From Nymphaea colorata (Eukaryota; Streptophyta; Magnoliopsida; Nymphaeales; Nymphaeaceae), in the NCBI RefSeq assembly GCF_008831285.2, contig NC_045138.2:20307934-20371933 (forward strand): a stretch of DNA of 64,000 nt, written 5' to 3'. The position numbers were made by a program, and so were the translations under genes. Below the pieces are notes generated by a model that worked only from the letters and a program-made list of their open reading frames with translations, had not been told where the DNA came from and made no database searches. Positions 1-13,488 of this stretch are shown piece by piece; position 1 is the stretch's first letter, and the number at the start of each line of letters is the position of its first letter.

Positions 1-700
1 TCACGGTCTGTCTGGTGCTCTTGGTTTTGTGTATCTGGCATGATAATGATTGGAGATATTATGGATGCAGAAATTTTATTTAGTGATGTGTCATCAGATC
101 TGTTGACATATATGAGTTCGCATGTAATGTAGATCACTGTGAAGTAGACCAAATTTTTTATCTGAGTGATGCTTTTCTTCTCCTGTGGTTTCAATTGTTT
201 TAATCTTTTGTTCTGGTCTTTCAACATAAACTTTCTGGGTGGTGGTGTCCATTGCTAGAATTGTGGCTTAAGCTTGTCTTCAACTAGTTAGTCCCGTCTG
301 ATTAGATCCGAAGTTTTATAGCAGATGAAAAGTGCATTTTGCTGGTGTCGCTTCGTAATCATATGTCTGCCGTTCCAATTGTAAAATCTCTCTCTCTCTC
401 TCTCTAATCCAAGCACCGTCTGGTGCATATTTACGTTTACACTTTTTCTGTAACTTTATTAGCTAAAAAATTTTCATGCTATGTACATGACTGGTAAGCG
501 GTTTCTTCTGCTTAAGAGCATGCTCTGGTCCTATTTATAGGCTAACCATATGAAATCCTACTAATCTAATTTATGCATTTTCCTAAAACATGCAGATATT
601 CTTAGAGGATTCTGCCCATGACTTTTTACATTCTATCTGGAGGCTGGAAGCAGAAAAGTAGCAGAAAATTTGCCACTTATTAAAAAGTGGTCTTGCCTAC
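1..700 (+). other. Upstream/5' leader region of the SINAT gene
   Basis: No coding sequence is visible here. A pyrimidine-rich tract followed by an AG at 593-594 could be the acceptor of an intron in the 5' untranslated region, with the stretch from 595 to 700 as the last part of the leader; this is inference only. A short (CT)n run lies near 389-406. The promoter is probably to the left of the window. Confidence 0.4.
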
Positions 701-1866
701 ATGAGCCATCTCATACCAGGGAAGAAGCAGAGGAAAAGTAGCTTCAGCTTTCCTGTGTCTAGTTGTATGGATGAATCGCCCTCCTTGCCAGTGGGCTCTG
801 ATTCTTCAGTTGGGTCAAGTGAACCCTCTTTTGTTGCACCCCAGAAGACACCAAATATACGAGAGCCTGTTATTCTGCCAAACAGTGACATCGATGGACT
901 TCTGGAGTGTCCCGTTTGTAGTAACTCAATGTACCCACCAATACAACAGGTTTATTCCTTGTCTTCCATTTAGCTTAAACTGTTAAAACAAAGCTTTTGA
1001 ATGCGATAAAATAGGAAGTAGAAGATGTTCCTTTCTAGATGAGATGATTCTCTGCCTAGGCAGGGCTCTTATGTGGTGAGTTGCATATCCTGTGCTACAC
1101 TTTCACCTAGCTTTCCGAAGCAACTATGGAACCCTTCGGGATTCCCCTGAATCACCTTTCCTTTTGATTTTTCAAAGTTGAAATGACTAATGAAAACTGC
1201 CATCTTTGTAAGACATAATTCTACTGTTGCTTAATGAAAGCAAATGACTTGTTAGTTGGGTGGAGGAAGAGGAAGAAAAGGTCAGACATATCGTGGATAG
1301 TTTATAGCCTTATGGATAGTTGGATGTTTTCAGATGGAAATAGTTAATACTCATGAATGTTTAATCTATCTATGTAAAAGACAACCATCCACAAAATCTT
1401 ATTTGTCTGGGGTTGGCATGCATGGAACTGCTATTAGTAGTCTGAATTTATGACAGGTTATTTTCAATCACTTCATATTGTCCTTTTGGTTTGTAAAGTT
1501 TGATCTTATTTAGTTATTTTTGTTCAGAAAGAAAAACTGTTTATATGGCCGTAGAGAGGGCCTTCTATTGTGATTAGTTAAGCTTTAGTAATGGCAGAGC
1601 CACAAGGATTTTCGTCATGTTGCTCAGGAGGAGGACGAAATATCTAAAGCTTGATCACATTCCACCGTTGCTATTGAGGTTTTAAACCCTGGGATTCTTG
1701 ACTCAACTTGGAGCAGGTTGACTCGTGACTTGTCAGGTCAAGTCTGTATCAGCCTGGTTTTGACAACTTGATTTCACAGAAATTACATTTATATATGTAT
1801 ATTGCAATGCATATAATTCATTATAACACCGCTATGTTATATATAATATGTATAATAAATTGGTAA

Positions 1867-1958
<92 letters not shown>

Positions 1959-3124
1959 GCAACTCTTGTTTTAATGTATTTTCTGTAGTCATATTATTCT
2001 CACATGTATTGTATGTAATGATATAGTGAAATTTATTTTTATATATATGTATACCTGTATAGTTTGCTTCCTAAATCTTCTGTATGTATGTTAATGATTG
2101 ATCACATGCTTTTGCAGTGTCCAAGCGGTCACACGCTCTGTTTTGATTGCAAATCTAGGGTGAATAACAGATGCCCTATTTGTAGAAAGGAAATTGGTAA
2201 CATCAGATGCCTAGCATTGGAAAAACTGGCAGCTTCTCTTCTTCTACCTTGCGCATATCATCAATTGGGTTGTGAAGAGATGTTCCCTTATTACAGTAAG
2301 GTAAAGCATGAGGCTCGATGTGTTTTTCGACCCTATAGCTGTCCCCATCCGGGTTCAGATTGTTCGTTCACTGGTGATGTGCCTTCACTGGTGGAACATC
2401 TAAGGTTATCTCACAAGGTGGATCTTCAGAATGGTTGCACCTTCAATCATCGGTATGTGAAACAGGACCCCTGTTCAGTGGACAACGTTTCTTGGACATT
2501 AACTGTAAGTTCTCCTTGCCCTTTAAGAACCATTTTCCATGATAGATAGCAACATCATTGGTTCGGAAGCTGAGCAACATATTTCTTGGTCCCAACTACA
2601 TGAATAATTTAGAGAAACGCTGGAACCGGGATTGCTGATAATCTGCCTTGAACGAACTTGAAGTCTTGAACTGTCTTGAGTCGCTTCCATGGCTTTGTTC
2701 ACACTGTTTTTCTGTTGCTAATTGTTATTCTAATCTACCCAAATAGCCGGAGAAAGAATCTCTTTTCCATTTTCCTGAGTTTCATCTTTTTAAATTGTTT
2801 CAGCTGTTCAACTGCTTTGGCCACTTCTTCTGTCTACACTTTGAAGCGTTCCGACTGGGTGCTGAACCTGTATACATGGCTTTCCTCCAATTTTTGGGTG
2901 AGGACTCTGATGCCAGAAAATTTGGCTACTGCCTTGAGGTTGGTGGAAATGGACGGAAACTGACATGGCATGGTGTGCCGAGGAGCATCAGAGATGATCA
3001 CCGGAAGGTTCGCGATAGTCATGATGGGCTCATAATCCAGAGAAGCTTGGCTCTCTACTTCTCTGGCGGTGACAGAAAGGAGTTAAAACTCAGGGTCACT
3101 GGCAAGATATGGAAGGAGATCTGA
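701..3124 (+). CDS. SINA/SINAT-type RING E3 ubiquitin-protein ligase
   Basis: Three coding exons, 701-949, 2118-2504 and 2804-3124, join in phase 0 and give 318 residues, close to the usual length of plant SINATs (roughly 310-330). A Ser-rich N-terminal tail (1-65) is followed by a C3HC4 RING with Cys70, Cys73, Cys84, His88, Cys91, Cys94, Cys102 and Cys105. A SIAH-type zinc finger follows (about 127-186, with the Cys-Ser-Phe-Thr-Gly segment), then the SINA/TRAF-like substrate-binding and dimerisation domain to the C-terminus, ending in Ile after Lys-Glu. Family members polyubiquitinate targets such as transcription factors and autophagy proteins, usually as dimers in cytosol or nucleus. Intron 1 (950-2117) splits the RING after Gln83 and carries an 86-bp (TA)n tract. 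The first ATG after the putative leader junction was taken as start. Family assignment is firm; the exact paralogue number is not. Confidence 0.93.
1870..1955. repeat. (AT)43 microsatellite in SINAT intron 1
   Basis: An uninterrupted alternating A/T run of 86 bp lies in the first coding intron of the SINAT gene, about 160 bp before the acceptor. Such tracts are highly length-variable and prone to assembly error. Confidence 0.97.
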
Positions 3125-6100
3125 AGCGCTTTTAAAATTGACAGAAAGCGGCAAAACTCCAAAAAGATTGTTTAATATGTAAATCTGTAATTCTATCTCC
3201 ATTCTTTAAATGAAAGAAGAATGGTCCTGTTTCCCCCTTCGTGAGTTTTTCAACTTAACTTTGTGGATTAGAGTTCACTGCAAATGCAAATTCAGGCTCA
3301 CCCATCCAGACGAAACATATGGTCTGACTGCCAGCAGTAGTGAGATTGGCCATTCTTTTCTTGGCGACGAATGTTTCACCCCTGCTGGCCATGACTAGGA
3401 AGTGGGGAAAATGGCTCAAATGGTGGATGTTAAGCCTCAGCTTCTTTCCTCAGAACACCCTCTCAGCCTCTTCTAGCTTCTTTTGAAAAAGGTGATTTGC
3501 ACTCTTATCTTATTAGGGAATTTTTGGGGGCACACTTAAAGGTCTACATATGAAAACTTACAAAAGCATGCTTAAGTTTTGATGTACTAGCAGAAACAGC
3601 TTAAGTTTTAATGTAATAACAGAAACAGATCAAGTTTTGATGTAATAACAGAAACAGCTCAAGTTTTGATTTCTTTCATTAACTTCTCAGGGTACACGAG
3701 AAACATGCGGTTAAATTAAATAAATTGGAGCTGAAGGCACATTCTTGTGTAAATGTAATAACAGAAACAGATCAAGTTTTGATGTAATAACAGAAACAGC
3801 TCAAGTTTTGATTTCTTTCATTAACTTCTCAGGGTACACGAGAAACATGCGGTTAAATGAAATAAATTGGAGCTGAAGGCACATTTTTGTTATATCACCA
3901 AAGTTTGGGCTTGTATTGTAAAAGTTTGAATATCTGGAAAACTACACCGTTGATTTGGGAAGTTGAGGTACTTTTGCTTTGCTTCATTCAAAGGCACCCT
4001 TAGAACAGAGAAAGGCATAAAATTCATGGTACTCTAAGAACGATATTCTATATCGCATATCCTAAGCGCTTCATATTTGGACCAAGAGAAGAAAAGCAAA
4101 TCAATTTACACAAGGCGTGGTCATTTCAGAGCAATTTTTCACATGATGTTTTATTTGGTAGAACAATGCCATTTGGAACAGTGCTATAAAATGTCGAGGA
4201 GAAGAAAATAAAACTTCTCATAAAGGCTTTATTCTTTCTCAAACTTGTAGCCAAAGTGCCTTTAACTTTTTAAAAGGTCTTATTTTCACCTTCATCCTTT
4301 TATTTCTTTATTTTTTTTTTCTTTTTCTCACTTTTCCTTTGACTGCATTCAACCTTCTTTGGCAGTACTTAAACCGTTTTAAAGGTTTAACATCTAAGAT
4401 TGCTTAACACTTTTGTACGCATGTCAAAGTACATCCTCTACCATGTTTGAACTCTTGAGCAGAGCAAAGAAACAATATTTTTTCAAACTTTCTGCTTCAC
4501 TATTCAAATATCTTTTTACAGCTTTACAGTAAGGTTGTTTGGTGAAGACCTGATTTTTTAATCGATTTTTGAGACCTCATCTGCTGTGTTCGGATGATAC
4601 CAAAACTACATTTCGCTGGGAAAAACCTGGGGAAGTTTGCCAGATCATTCACCATCATTTTCAAAGCATCATTTTGTCAAAATCAAAATTTTCACAAACT
4701 TGAATTTGAACGTCTTCCAGACACACTTTGAGCACTATTTTGGACATTTTGCCTCCAAAATGGCAGCATTTTACCTCCATTATTTTGGACATTTTTTCAA
4801 AGTTTGTGCTGCGGAAGTTTTTGATCCATTTATTCACATGTTTTAATTTACTCCAACGGCTAGTAGACAAAAACAAAAAGAAAGAAACAAAGAAAAGAAT
4901 AAATAATGTACCTACATGTTATCGAGATAAAATTAAACATGCTAAAAGTATATATTCAACATATACGATAGAAAGTGCCGAAAAAATGGATCCTCGTCTA
5001 AATTACATGTGCGTAGATGCCCATTCTAATGAAACTGGAATCTAAATTCAAAATTAGTTAGTGAACCTGAGTAAAAATCTATGACCAGATCTGGATTCAC
5101 TGATCTTAAAATTTGGATGACCAATCAAATTTGAATCAAAATCATCTGACATCCACTTATCACTTTCCAGTCCACAGATGGGGCCAACGTATGGATCGGG
5201 TGTGTCAGCTACCTATTGGTTCACTTTAGGGGCAAAAGGTATATATATGTGTGTGTGTGTGTGTGATTCTGTCTATTCCAAGTCATCCAGCTCATTCATG
5301 AGGATGATTTGGTCCATGTGATGAATGGTTGTGATAAAAACAATGAAACTTGGTTGCATCATCTTAACAGAGAAAAATGAAGTATACTAACTTTCCCACT
5401 TTGTGTGCTGGATATTTTCTTGTCAACTTTGCTTTTTGTTCTCTTTGTTACTAACGTGATATGTCTTATGTTTTATGCATATTACATATATAATGTTTAT
5501 CTCATCTTCTTCATTGTGATATAGTTCATGTAATCATGTCATTTACAAATTTGAGTTTGCATACACATGGAAAGTTCAAGTGCAAGAGTAAATAATGATA
5601 TCAAATATTTTTTGACTGATGAAATACAACACAATAAAGCATAGTTGAAGATAGAGTTATTGGCTCCACATGTGACACTGCTATGGACTTCTTATATAAA
5701 CGACTTAAACACATTTCAAACTAATCCGGTGTATCATGAGTTAACATTATACTTTATGGCCGTAAACAATTGTCACGCGATATGTTTTGTATGGATGCAC
5801 CAATTTTTCTTTCTCTCGCTCAACTGCTCAAAGACAAAGGTATGTCATAGGATACAAGACAGGTAGCTATTGAAGAATAATTTCCATATTTATGATGGTG
5901 ATTGGAAAGAATAATGATGTCGAGTGTCATATTTTCTCACTATAATAGTGATTGTTTGTATGATGTATATTTTTAGACTTTATAGACACTTTTATGTGTG
6001 TTGTTTGTATGGACTCGTATATGCAGATTTCATGGAGTTTGATATGCACTATTTGTTGGACATGGCTTTGTACTTCATGGGTGTTACATTCATAAGATGA

Positions 6101-9100
6101 ATCCAGAAATCCTTTGCACGCGTAAATCTGATTAGAACAATCATCTCTTTGATTACAGTAGGTTGCGACAGTAGAGCATCTTGCAAGGTGGACAATCTTT
6201 GCGAGTGCATTTCCATCTACTATCGACCATTAGTAGGAAAATTTTTGTATCATCTTACCAAGTGCAAGGTTTTAGCTCCATAGAGCTTCAAAGGCATCAG
6301 TGCTTTGACAGGAAGGCATAGTCATGGATTGCTTGTTGCGTTCTTCAGACATGGAGCAATCAAGTCACCTTTTATGAAACAAGGTTTGATGCATCTGTCT
6401 ACTAAAAAAACCTACTCCAATTTATGTCGACACTGGTTTTGGAAATTTACTTTGTTTTTGGTGGCCTTGGTGTCGACACGACAAGGAGAAGATAGCCCAC
6501 ACTGTCTAGTGCTTGAAGAACGTCGTTTTAGCACTTCAATGCCCTAATAAGCAAGAAAGCACGGCATGGAACAAGCCGGAGATGATGCTTTTGCTATTCA
6601 GAAACTTGACCATATGAATGACAGCGGTTGAAGTGTACATGGTTCGCATTTCGAAATCTGTCCATAACTGTTAACTCCATGTGGCTAGTTTCAGCTGTTG
6701 GGATCTTTGCATAGAAGTGCTTTCTCAAATGGTTTTCTATTGGACTTCTAGACATGGTGTAGAAAATTTTCTAGAGTTCTGGAAATTAGATGCTCTAGTT
6801 TAACAGCTGTTACTGACCCTGTGTTTCTCTGCTTTGCAAATTTTCTTTCTTTTTTGGAAATCTACTATCCATTCCTTTATCAGAGTTCTTCTGAATTGAG
6901 CGCTTCAGCTTCCTGTTCTGTTTTGTCCTTCTAGGCATCTCACAACTCATAATGCCTTTTCCCATAAGAATCGTGTATGAGCAAGAGATTTATGACCAAC
7001 TTCTTAAAAGTGATACAATTACGCACAGGAAAATTCCCCAAACATTCAAAAACTAGATGCATCTGTGCTATTTGGCATTTCTGATTTCCAAAGTTGAAAT
7101 TTCTTGTAGCAACTAAATTCAAGATTTTCTTAGAATGGTGGCCATTTTTGGTGAAAGATATATTGAACAAAGGGCATAACTGAGTTAAGAACTCAGAACA
7201 AAGAACCTTCAATCACCATGCTTTAAGCTGGGTGTGAGATTCAATAGACCCTTCTGAAACAACAGATGTTATGTTCAAATTTACCGTTAAATTGAAATTT
7301 GAATAAGCGAAAAAAGACTGTTCTCTCTGTATTTGTGTGACAATTAAGCCTTTCAGAAAGCTGCAACCTGCAGGGCCAAAGTCAATGATACTGAAGGCAT
7401 ACTGGATAAAGACCGGCGTTTGAAATTCTTTTACTAAATTCCTCTTTTAGTGTCATAATTTCTTTCATAGCTATGATGCTTCTCATCGATGTTGTTATAG
7501 CTTATGTTTTCCTCTTTATAAACCAGTATTGTGGAGCTTGTACCACTAAATGGGCTCGTATGAATATTCTTCTGCTTTTTAATGTTTCTGCATGACATGA
7601 TATTTTCCTGAATTTATAATCTAGCACCATTGATCACCATAGCATCATGTTGCTTGTATTCTGCTAATAATGAACACTCTCTTAAATCTTGTTTGAGATT
7701 GGATGCCACCTTTTCTTTTGCAATTTTTCCATCTGAAAATGGTTCATTTTAGCATTAGTACTGCGGGGTTTGGAAACCATACAGATCTTTTCATATGCTT
7801 TGCCAAAAATCATTTCTTTTGTACTCATAAATCATTCGGAAGTTTGCTTGTTTGATTTGGACAGGTGGTGATAGTTTTCATTACCCTTGCAACTTAGAAT
7901 AATTGTTTCTCAACTACCATTTGAAGTTTTTTTTCAAAGGCGCCTCTAAAAACCAATTTTTTGCAATCCAAATATAAACTTAGAAAACCTGGTTTTTCTC
8001 ATGTTACAAAAAAAAATTAGAAAACTAGGCTTTCAGAAAAAAAGATTTTTTTTTTTTTTTTTACAAAGCCAGGTTTTGACAAAAAACCATTTTTTTAAGG
8101 GGGTGTATCCAAACTCAGTCGAGTTTGGTAGAAGCCCGAAAGGCACTTGTTTCGTAATATGGCGTCTCGTTCGTTTCCTTGGGAAATATATTCGATGCGT
8201 TTTCCATTTATGGGCGTATCACGAAAAGTGTGTGCGTCAGTCATCTGTTCTAGATAACCGAACCCAAAATAAAAGATGAGAGACGGTGGCAATCGAAGCA
8301 TGGTCCACGAGAAGAGGATATTATCCAGATATAATTCTCGGTCTCCCTGAGCATCTATCCCTTGATTCTTTGGTTCTTCCTCTTGTCTTTGTTTGTCCCA
8401 TTGCTTCTAGTTTTAAACGCACCGTGTGTTGGAGTTTTTGGAGGAAATTTCGATTTGGCCTTCTTCCAGAAAGCTTTTCTCGGGTACGCTTCATCCGCTT
8501 TTAAGACTTAACATCATATTTTTGTTACATGAATTTGCGGAATGCCGGAAGCCGTTGTTGGTATTTGTCATTCTAGGATCCAAGGCCTGTACTGTGTTAT
8601 GATCTGCGTGTTGGTTAATTCTCATTTTCGGCTTTTCCTTTTGGTGGGTGTAAGTGTAACGTGTTTGAGTCGTTGAACTCGTCGAGAATTGCTTGATATG
8701 TTTTTGCATGTGCAAGTGCGTGGATTGACTCAGTTAACGTGTTCCCGTCTGGCTTCGCATGTTGAATCGTTTTGGTGCTAAATTTAACCCCTCGTTTTTG
8801 CGGTTAGGTAATTATTTCGCATTGAGGATCTTTTGCAGCATGTCTCTCTCTCTAAACGAGAAAGACCGCTAGGAAGAGAAGATTTATTATCCCTCAAAAT
8901 TCACTACCTTGAACTCCATCATCTACTGAATGGTATTACTTCCTAATTGCATACTTGAAGAAGACTCATCGAGGCCACCAACTTGGAGAACGAACAGTCG
9001 TTCGGCAATCTAGTGCCGATTAACCGAAACTTTTCTATCAGATACTAATGCCTGCTGCATTGCTGTCTTAATATTTCATTAGCTGGAAGGACTAGGCCTT

Positions 9101-9297
9101 TGTTAAGATAGCAATAAAAGTACAATTCTAGTTTCATTTATTTAAGTTGTTATAAGTTGAGTTACTGCGAGCAGTGCGTGTTTGTAATAACTAGTAAATT
9201 CTCGTTGTTTCATAGGTTTAAATTTTGGGGGGTTTATTGCTGTTTTTTTTTTCCTATGAAGGAGTTACTGGTGACTACAATTTTTTGCCTATGCACA
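3125..9297. other. Intergenic region between SINAT and SPP genes
   Basis: I see no supportable gene. The first ~100 bp is probably the SINAT 3' UTR. Other contents are a tandem duplication (listed separately), a short (GT)n run at about 5247-5264, A/T-rich low-complexity DNA, and a T-rich segment near 7921-8110 with imperfect inverted copies of an AAACCTGG-like motif that may be a decayed MITE. Open frames of 60-90 codons here (for example 5645-5866, 6305-6547, 7212-6940) show no family resemblance. The last ~1 kb (8250-9297) is more balanced in composition and probably holds the SPP promoter and a leader exon, with a possible leader-intron acceptor at 9297-9298. Confidence 0.6.
3575..3890. 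repeat. 142-bp direct tandem duplication with nested ~33-bp repeats
   Basis: The block starting ATGTAATAACAGAAACAG at 3611 recurs almost unchanged at 3753, a period of 142 bp, and the second copy runs to about 3890. Within each copy a unit of about 33 bp (TGTAATAACAGAAACAG plus TCAAGTTTTGA) is itself repeated twice, with a more diverged extra copy from about 3575. Copies differ at only a few bases, so the duplication is recent. Confidence 0.93.
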
Positions 9298-9325
9298 GAA
9301 TTGAAGGTGGGTTGTGCGTAGGAAA
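9298..9325 (+). promoter_or_regulatory. Possible end of SPP leader after a 5' UTR intron
   Basis: A T-rich tract followed by ATGCACAG ends at 9298 and could be the 3' splice site of an intron in the SPP leader, leaving about 27 nt before the start codon, whose context is GGAAAATGG. The matching donor would be upstream, in 8250-8900. This is inferred from the sequence alone. Confidence 0.35.
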
Positions 9326-12300
9326 ATGGACAGATTGTGTGGTCCTGCTCGTGTCATGATAGTCTCGGATCTTGACCATACGATGGTATGCTATCTCGGA
9401 TTGGTTTTGTGCCTTTTGACCATTTCCAGTTGCTTGTGTTGCATATGAACGAGATACTGAATTCTTATAGGTCGTAAAACATAAACGATTGCATAAACAG
9501 TTAAACTTGTTTTGCAGGTTGATCATCATGATCCAGATGATTTGTCATTGCTTAGGTTCAATGCCTTATGGGAAGCACATTATAGGCATGACTCGCTGTT
9601 AGTTTTCTCTACTGGAAGATCGCCTACACTTTACAGAAAGCTGAGGGAGCAGAAGCCAATGCTATCTCCTGATATAACTATAATGTCAGTGGGGACTGAG
9701 ATAACATATGGTGAAGCTATGCTGCCAGATGATGGTTGGGAACATGTGCTGAACCAGAAATGGGATAGGGAGATAGTTATTGAAGAAGCATCCCATCTTT
9801 CACATCTCAAGTTCCAAGTAGGCTAGTTCTTGCTTAAATACTTACTGGAGACAATAATCTAGTTGTTACTGAATAATAACTATAAGAACGTCTAGTAAAA
9901 GCAAGTTTGTTGAACATGTCATGATGTTCGTCCTGTTATGATTGTTTGAAAATTCTGCAGTCACCAACTGAGCAACGACCGCACAAAGTTAGCTTCTATG
10001 TGGAAAAGGAGCGTGCCCAGGAAGCAATTGCCACATTCTCAAAGACACTAAAGGATCGTGGGGTAAGAGAGTTATTTGACATGTTAAAAGTCCAATGGAA
10101 GAACATACATGTGAGCATGAGTTTTATGTGTATATAGTGCAAAATCTTTCCACTTTCTAAAAGACAAATTTTAAATGATTGACATTAGAAATCTTTAGGT
10201 TATGCCATCACCTTTTAAACTTCACAAGTCACAGTCCTTGTTTCCTTAATAGCAAGGCCTTATAATGAAACCATCCTGGAAGATTTGAAGGGCTGATTTG
10301 GCAGTATAATCATCTCCCATTTAGCTTTATAAAGCTTGAACATAACTACAGACAAGGATACACTGTCTGAAGATCTGGAACCTGTTGTTTTAAAGCCACT
10401 CTTATTTGTCTCTGTAGTTTCCGAGTAGTCAACCTGGACGAAAACAGCACTAATGCAAAATGAATCTCCACCTCTTTCTATATTTCTTCAGGGATACGTG
10501 CCACTTCAAGGAACAAAAGGATTGGTATATTGACCCACATCTCTCTGTAACCTTGCCCTCCCAAACACATACATGCACAAGTTGATGTCACTAAGTAAAC
10601 TGTCTTTTTCTTTTCTTTTCTTTGATTTCAATACCTCTTGCTTCTTTTAATCCTTGTCTTAGGAACAGGTTTCGTTTTTGCTCATGTAGTTGTTCATGTA
10701 TACTGCACATAATGTGATTGTGGCTTATTTGTTTGTTCTACCGCAAGTAGTTCTCTTTTCTTGAAAGCTAACTCTCATTTTGCTCACCTGTTTTAGTTAG
10801 ATGTGAAAATCATTTACAGTGGTGGCATTGATCTGGACATTTTACCCCAAGGGGCTGGTAAAGGACAAGCTCTGGCATATTTACTCAAAAAGTTCAATTC
10901 TGAGGGGAAGCTTCCCACAACTACTCTTGTATGTGGTGATTCAGGAAATGATGCAGATCTTTTCAGTGTGCCAGACGTTTATGGTGTCATGGTATGTCGC
11001 TCACAAGCAATATATTGTTCTTTACATAATTTAATATAAGTTGAGAGGCTAGGTACAGGCTTCTGCTTGTGTCCCTATTCATGTGAACGTTAACAAAAAC
11101 TAAATAGATGGTTAACATTGAAGTTTTCAGCTTCCCAATTTTTAACATTGACCTTGAGTAAGGAACCAAATGGAACATCTGTGGGAGACAAATTTTGTGT
11201 GGTCTCATTTGGAATATACTGTCTTGACCATGTGAATCGATTAAATTGAAAAGTTTTCTTGTATATTTGTTGTAGCTTATACAGTTATATGTATGGCATG
11301 CTTATTACAATTTTATTGTTGTGTAACTTATTTGATTTGCAGGTCAGCAATGCTCAAGAAGAACTATTGCAGTGGCATGCAGAAAATGCGAAGGACAACC
11401 CTAAAATAATTCATGCGACTGAGAGATGTGCATCTGGAATTATTGAAGCTCTTGGCCATTTCAGGTTAGGAGCTGCCATCTCTCCGAGGGACATCACTGA
11501 TTATTCTCAGTACAAGACAGAGGGTTTCATTCCTGGGCTTGAAGTAGTAAAATTTTATTGCTTGTATGAGAGATGGTGCCGTGCTGATACTGAAAATTCA
11601 GAGAAGCATCTGCAGGATATGAAACACACCTTTGTAAGTCATGCTTGATATAGTCACACTTTTTTCCATTGCATTTTACTTTAAGCAGGCTTGCTTTAAG
11701 AACAGGTTTAATTATGAAAACTTATCTATTTATTGTGACAACAATAGATTTCTGTTTTCGTGATTGCTTGTGATATTTCTCCTCTTACAGTTTCATTCTG
11801 AATTTTGCAGTCTGCGAATGGAGTCACTGTCCACCCATGGGGTGCTGAACAGTCCTTCTCCGATGCTGTGGAGGCATTAAGGAATTGTTATGGTGATAAG
11901 CAGGGAAAACCATTTCGGGTATGGATTGACAGGATTTCAGGGCAACAAATTCATTCGGATACATGGGTTGTGAAGTTTCGTAAGTGGGAGTTTTATGGTC
12001 AGTGCCGCTCCACTTGCAAGAATATCAATCTGCTATTCCCCATTAATCCTATTGAATTTTGTATTGCATTTCATGGCATAAGCATCGTGTTGCACCTAGA
12101 TTTTTGAAATGATGGAACGTGACTTTATGAATTATAGGTCTACCTGTTATGATTTACATTCCAGTGAAGACTGTCCTAACATATCTTCTGTTTGCAGCTT
12201 GCAGCTTGTCTAAGACTCTGATGTTACTCCTATCTATTCTTCTAGTGAAATGATAGAGTTTAAAAATAAAGTTCGTGGACAATATGATGTTTTCACTCCC

Positions 12301-12717
12301 TTTAATACTTCATTTATTACTTGACAAAGTACCGTGGCGTTTTAAAACTGCAGCTGCTCAACAATTCCCATGTCCAGGACGCTTAGATACTTGTTCACAT
12401 TCGTGTAGCTCAGTGATGATCTGCCTTGTAGGTTTTTTTGTTCTCTTATTAGCACTCCATTTGCTCATGTTGCTTCTAATTTCAGGGGAAGGGAGGCGAG
12501 GCTGCATCACAACTGCTATACTACAGTCAAAGGTAGTTCTTAGCAGGGATTTGAAACCATTTGTTTCCCTCGTTTAAATGAATGAGAATTTACCTTCAAG
12601 AAGCTTACTCTGAACTTTTAACAGGCCGGGCCATCAGAACAGTGCGTCTGGCTTCATCTGCATCAGACATGGCTAAATGAGATGGGAATCATGGAGGAGA
12701 GTGGGTGGATATTCTAG
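9326..12717 (+). CDS. SPP: Sucrose-phosphate phosphatase
   Basis: Eight coding exons (9326-9385, 9518-9817, 9961-10062, 10797-10991, 11343-11633, 11811-11997, 12486-12532, 12625-12717) join in frame to 424 residues, the usual SPP length. The enzyme removes phosphate from sucrose-6F-phosphate, the final and irreversible step of sucrose synthesis in the cytosol. HAD-family motifs are intact: nucleophile motif Asp-Leu-Asp-His-Thr at 15-19, Phe-Ser-Thr-Gly-Arg-Ser at 50-55, Lys176 in Gly-Ala-Gly-Lys-Gly, and Gly-Asp-Ser-Gly-Asn-Asp at 201-206. The Gln-Arg-Pro-His-Lys sugar-binding segment is also present. The plant-specific C-terminal S6PP_C domain spans about 260-424 and ends Ser-Gly-Trp-Ile-Phe, like the Ser-Ser-Trp-Ile-Ile I recall for Arabidopsis. 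Exon 1 is tiny and ends directly after the catalytic motif and Met20. The penultimate 47-nt exon was placed by frame and family match (Gly-Glu-Gly-Arg-Arg-Gly-Cys). Confidence 0.96.
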
Positions 12718-13291
12718 AAGGTGGGGAGATGCCTTATGCTGCACCACTTATATGTGTGAAAATTTATTTATATTATCCAACAGGGGAGCATTATCTTTCT
12801 GAGTGCGAGTTAGCTGGTGTTTGGTTCAATAATGGTGCATCTCCCGCGTATTGAACTTCAAGCATCGTGTTAACAATGACCACCCATACAAAATAAGCGG
12901 TTCACCTGTTGTGTTTCTCATTATTTCTTTCAAAGTGACCATGATCTAGTAGTCCCACCTTGTTGCTGGGAGTGGACCTTCCACACGATGTTAACCCTAC
13001 TTTTCCCCACATAAATAATGGATCGTATTCTTTACGTTTTTGTTAACACTCAACTGATGATCTCTGCTGAAAAAGTTTATGATTTGCCATCATCACATTT
13101 TGCTGTATACATGCACACGTTCTCAAACAACTGTTTCCTCCAATTGTCTAACTGAATGAAACGCCAAGAACAGTAACACCACCATTCTTTATTATCTTTT
13201 TTTTTTTTTTGTTGCATGATTGCTGATTTCTCCTTCCCATAGATGCTATCCATCTTCATTTGGTCTTCTTCTGTACTGAACACACGCACAC

Positions 13292-13294
<3 letters not shown>

Positions 13295-13333
<39 letters not shown>
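13295..13333. repeat. (GA)n microsatellite
   Basis: A clean 39-bp GA run lies about 580 bp past the SPP stop codon. It has no associated feature. Confidence 0.97.
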
Positions 13334-13334
<1 letters not shown>

Positions 13335-13488
13335 ATAACTGTAGATGAATAGGAACGTCTCATATGAGATGAAATACAATGATAATTGATAAAGGCCACT
13401 GCAATCTGCTTCTGTGAAAAGTATGCACGTTCTCAACCAGCACCCTTGAAACCAACAGCCAAGCTCACCCCACTGGTATTTGTAGCCT

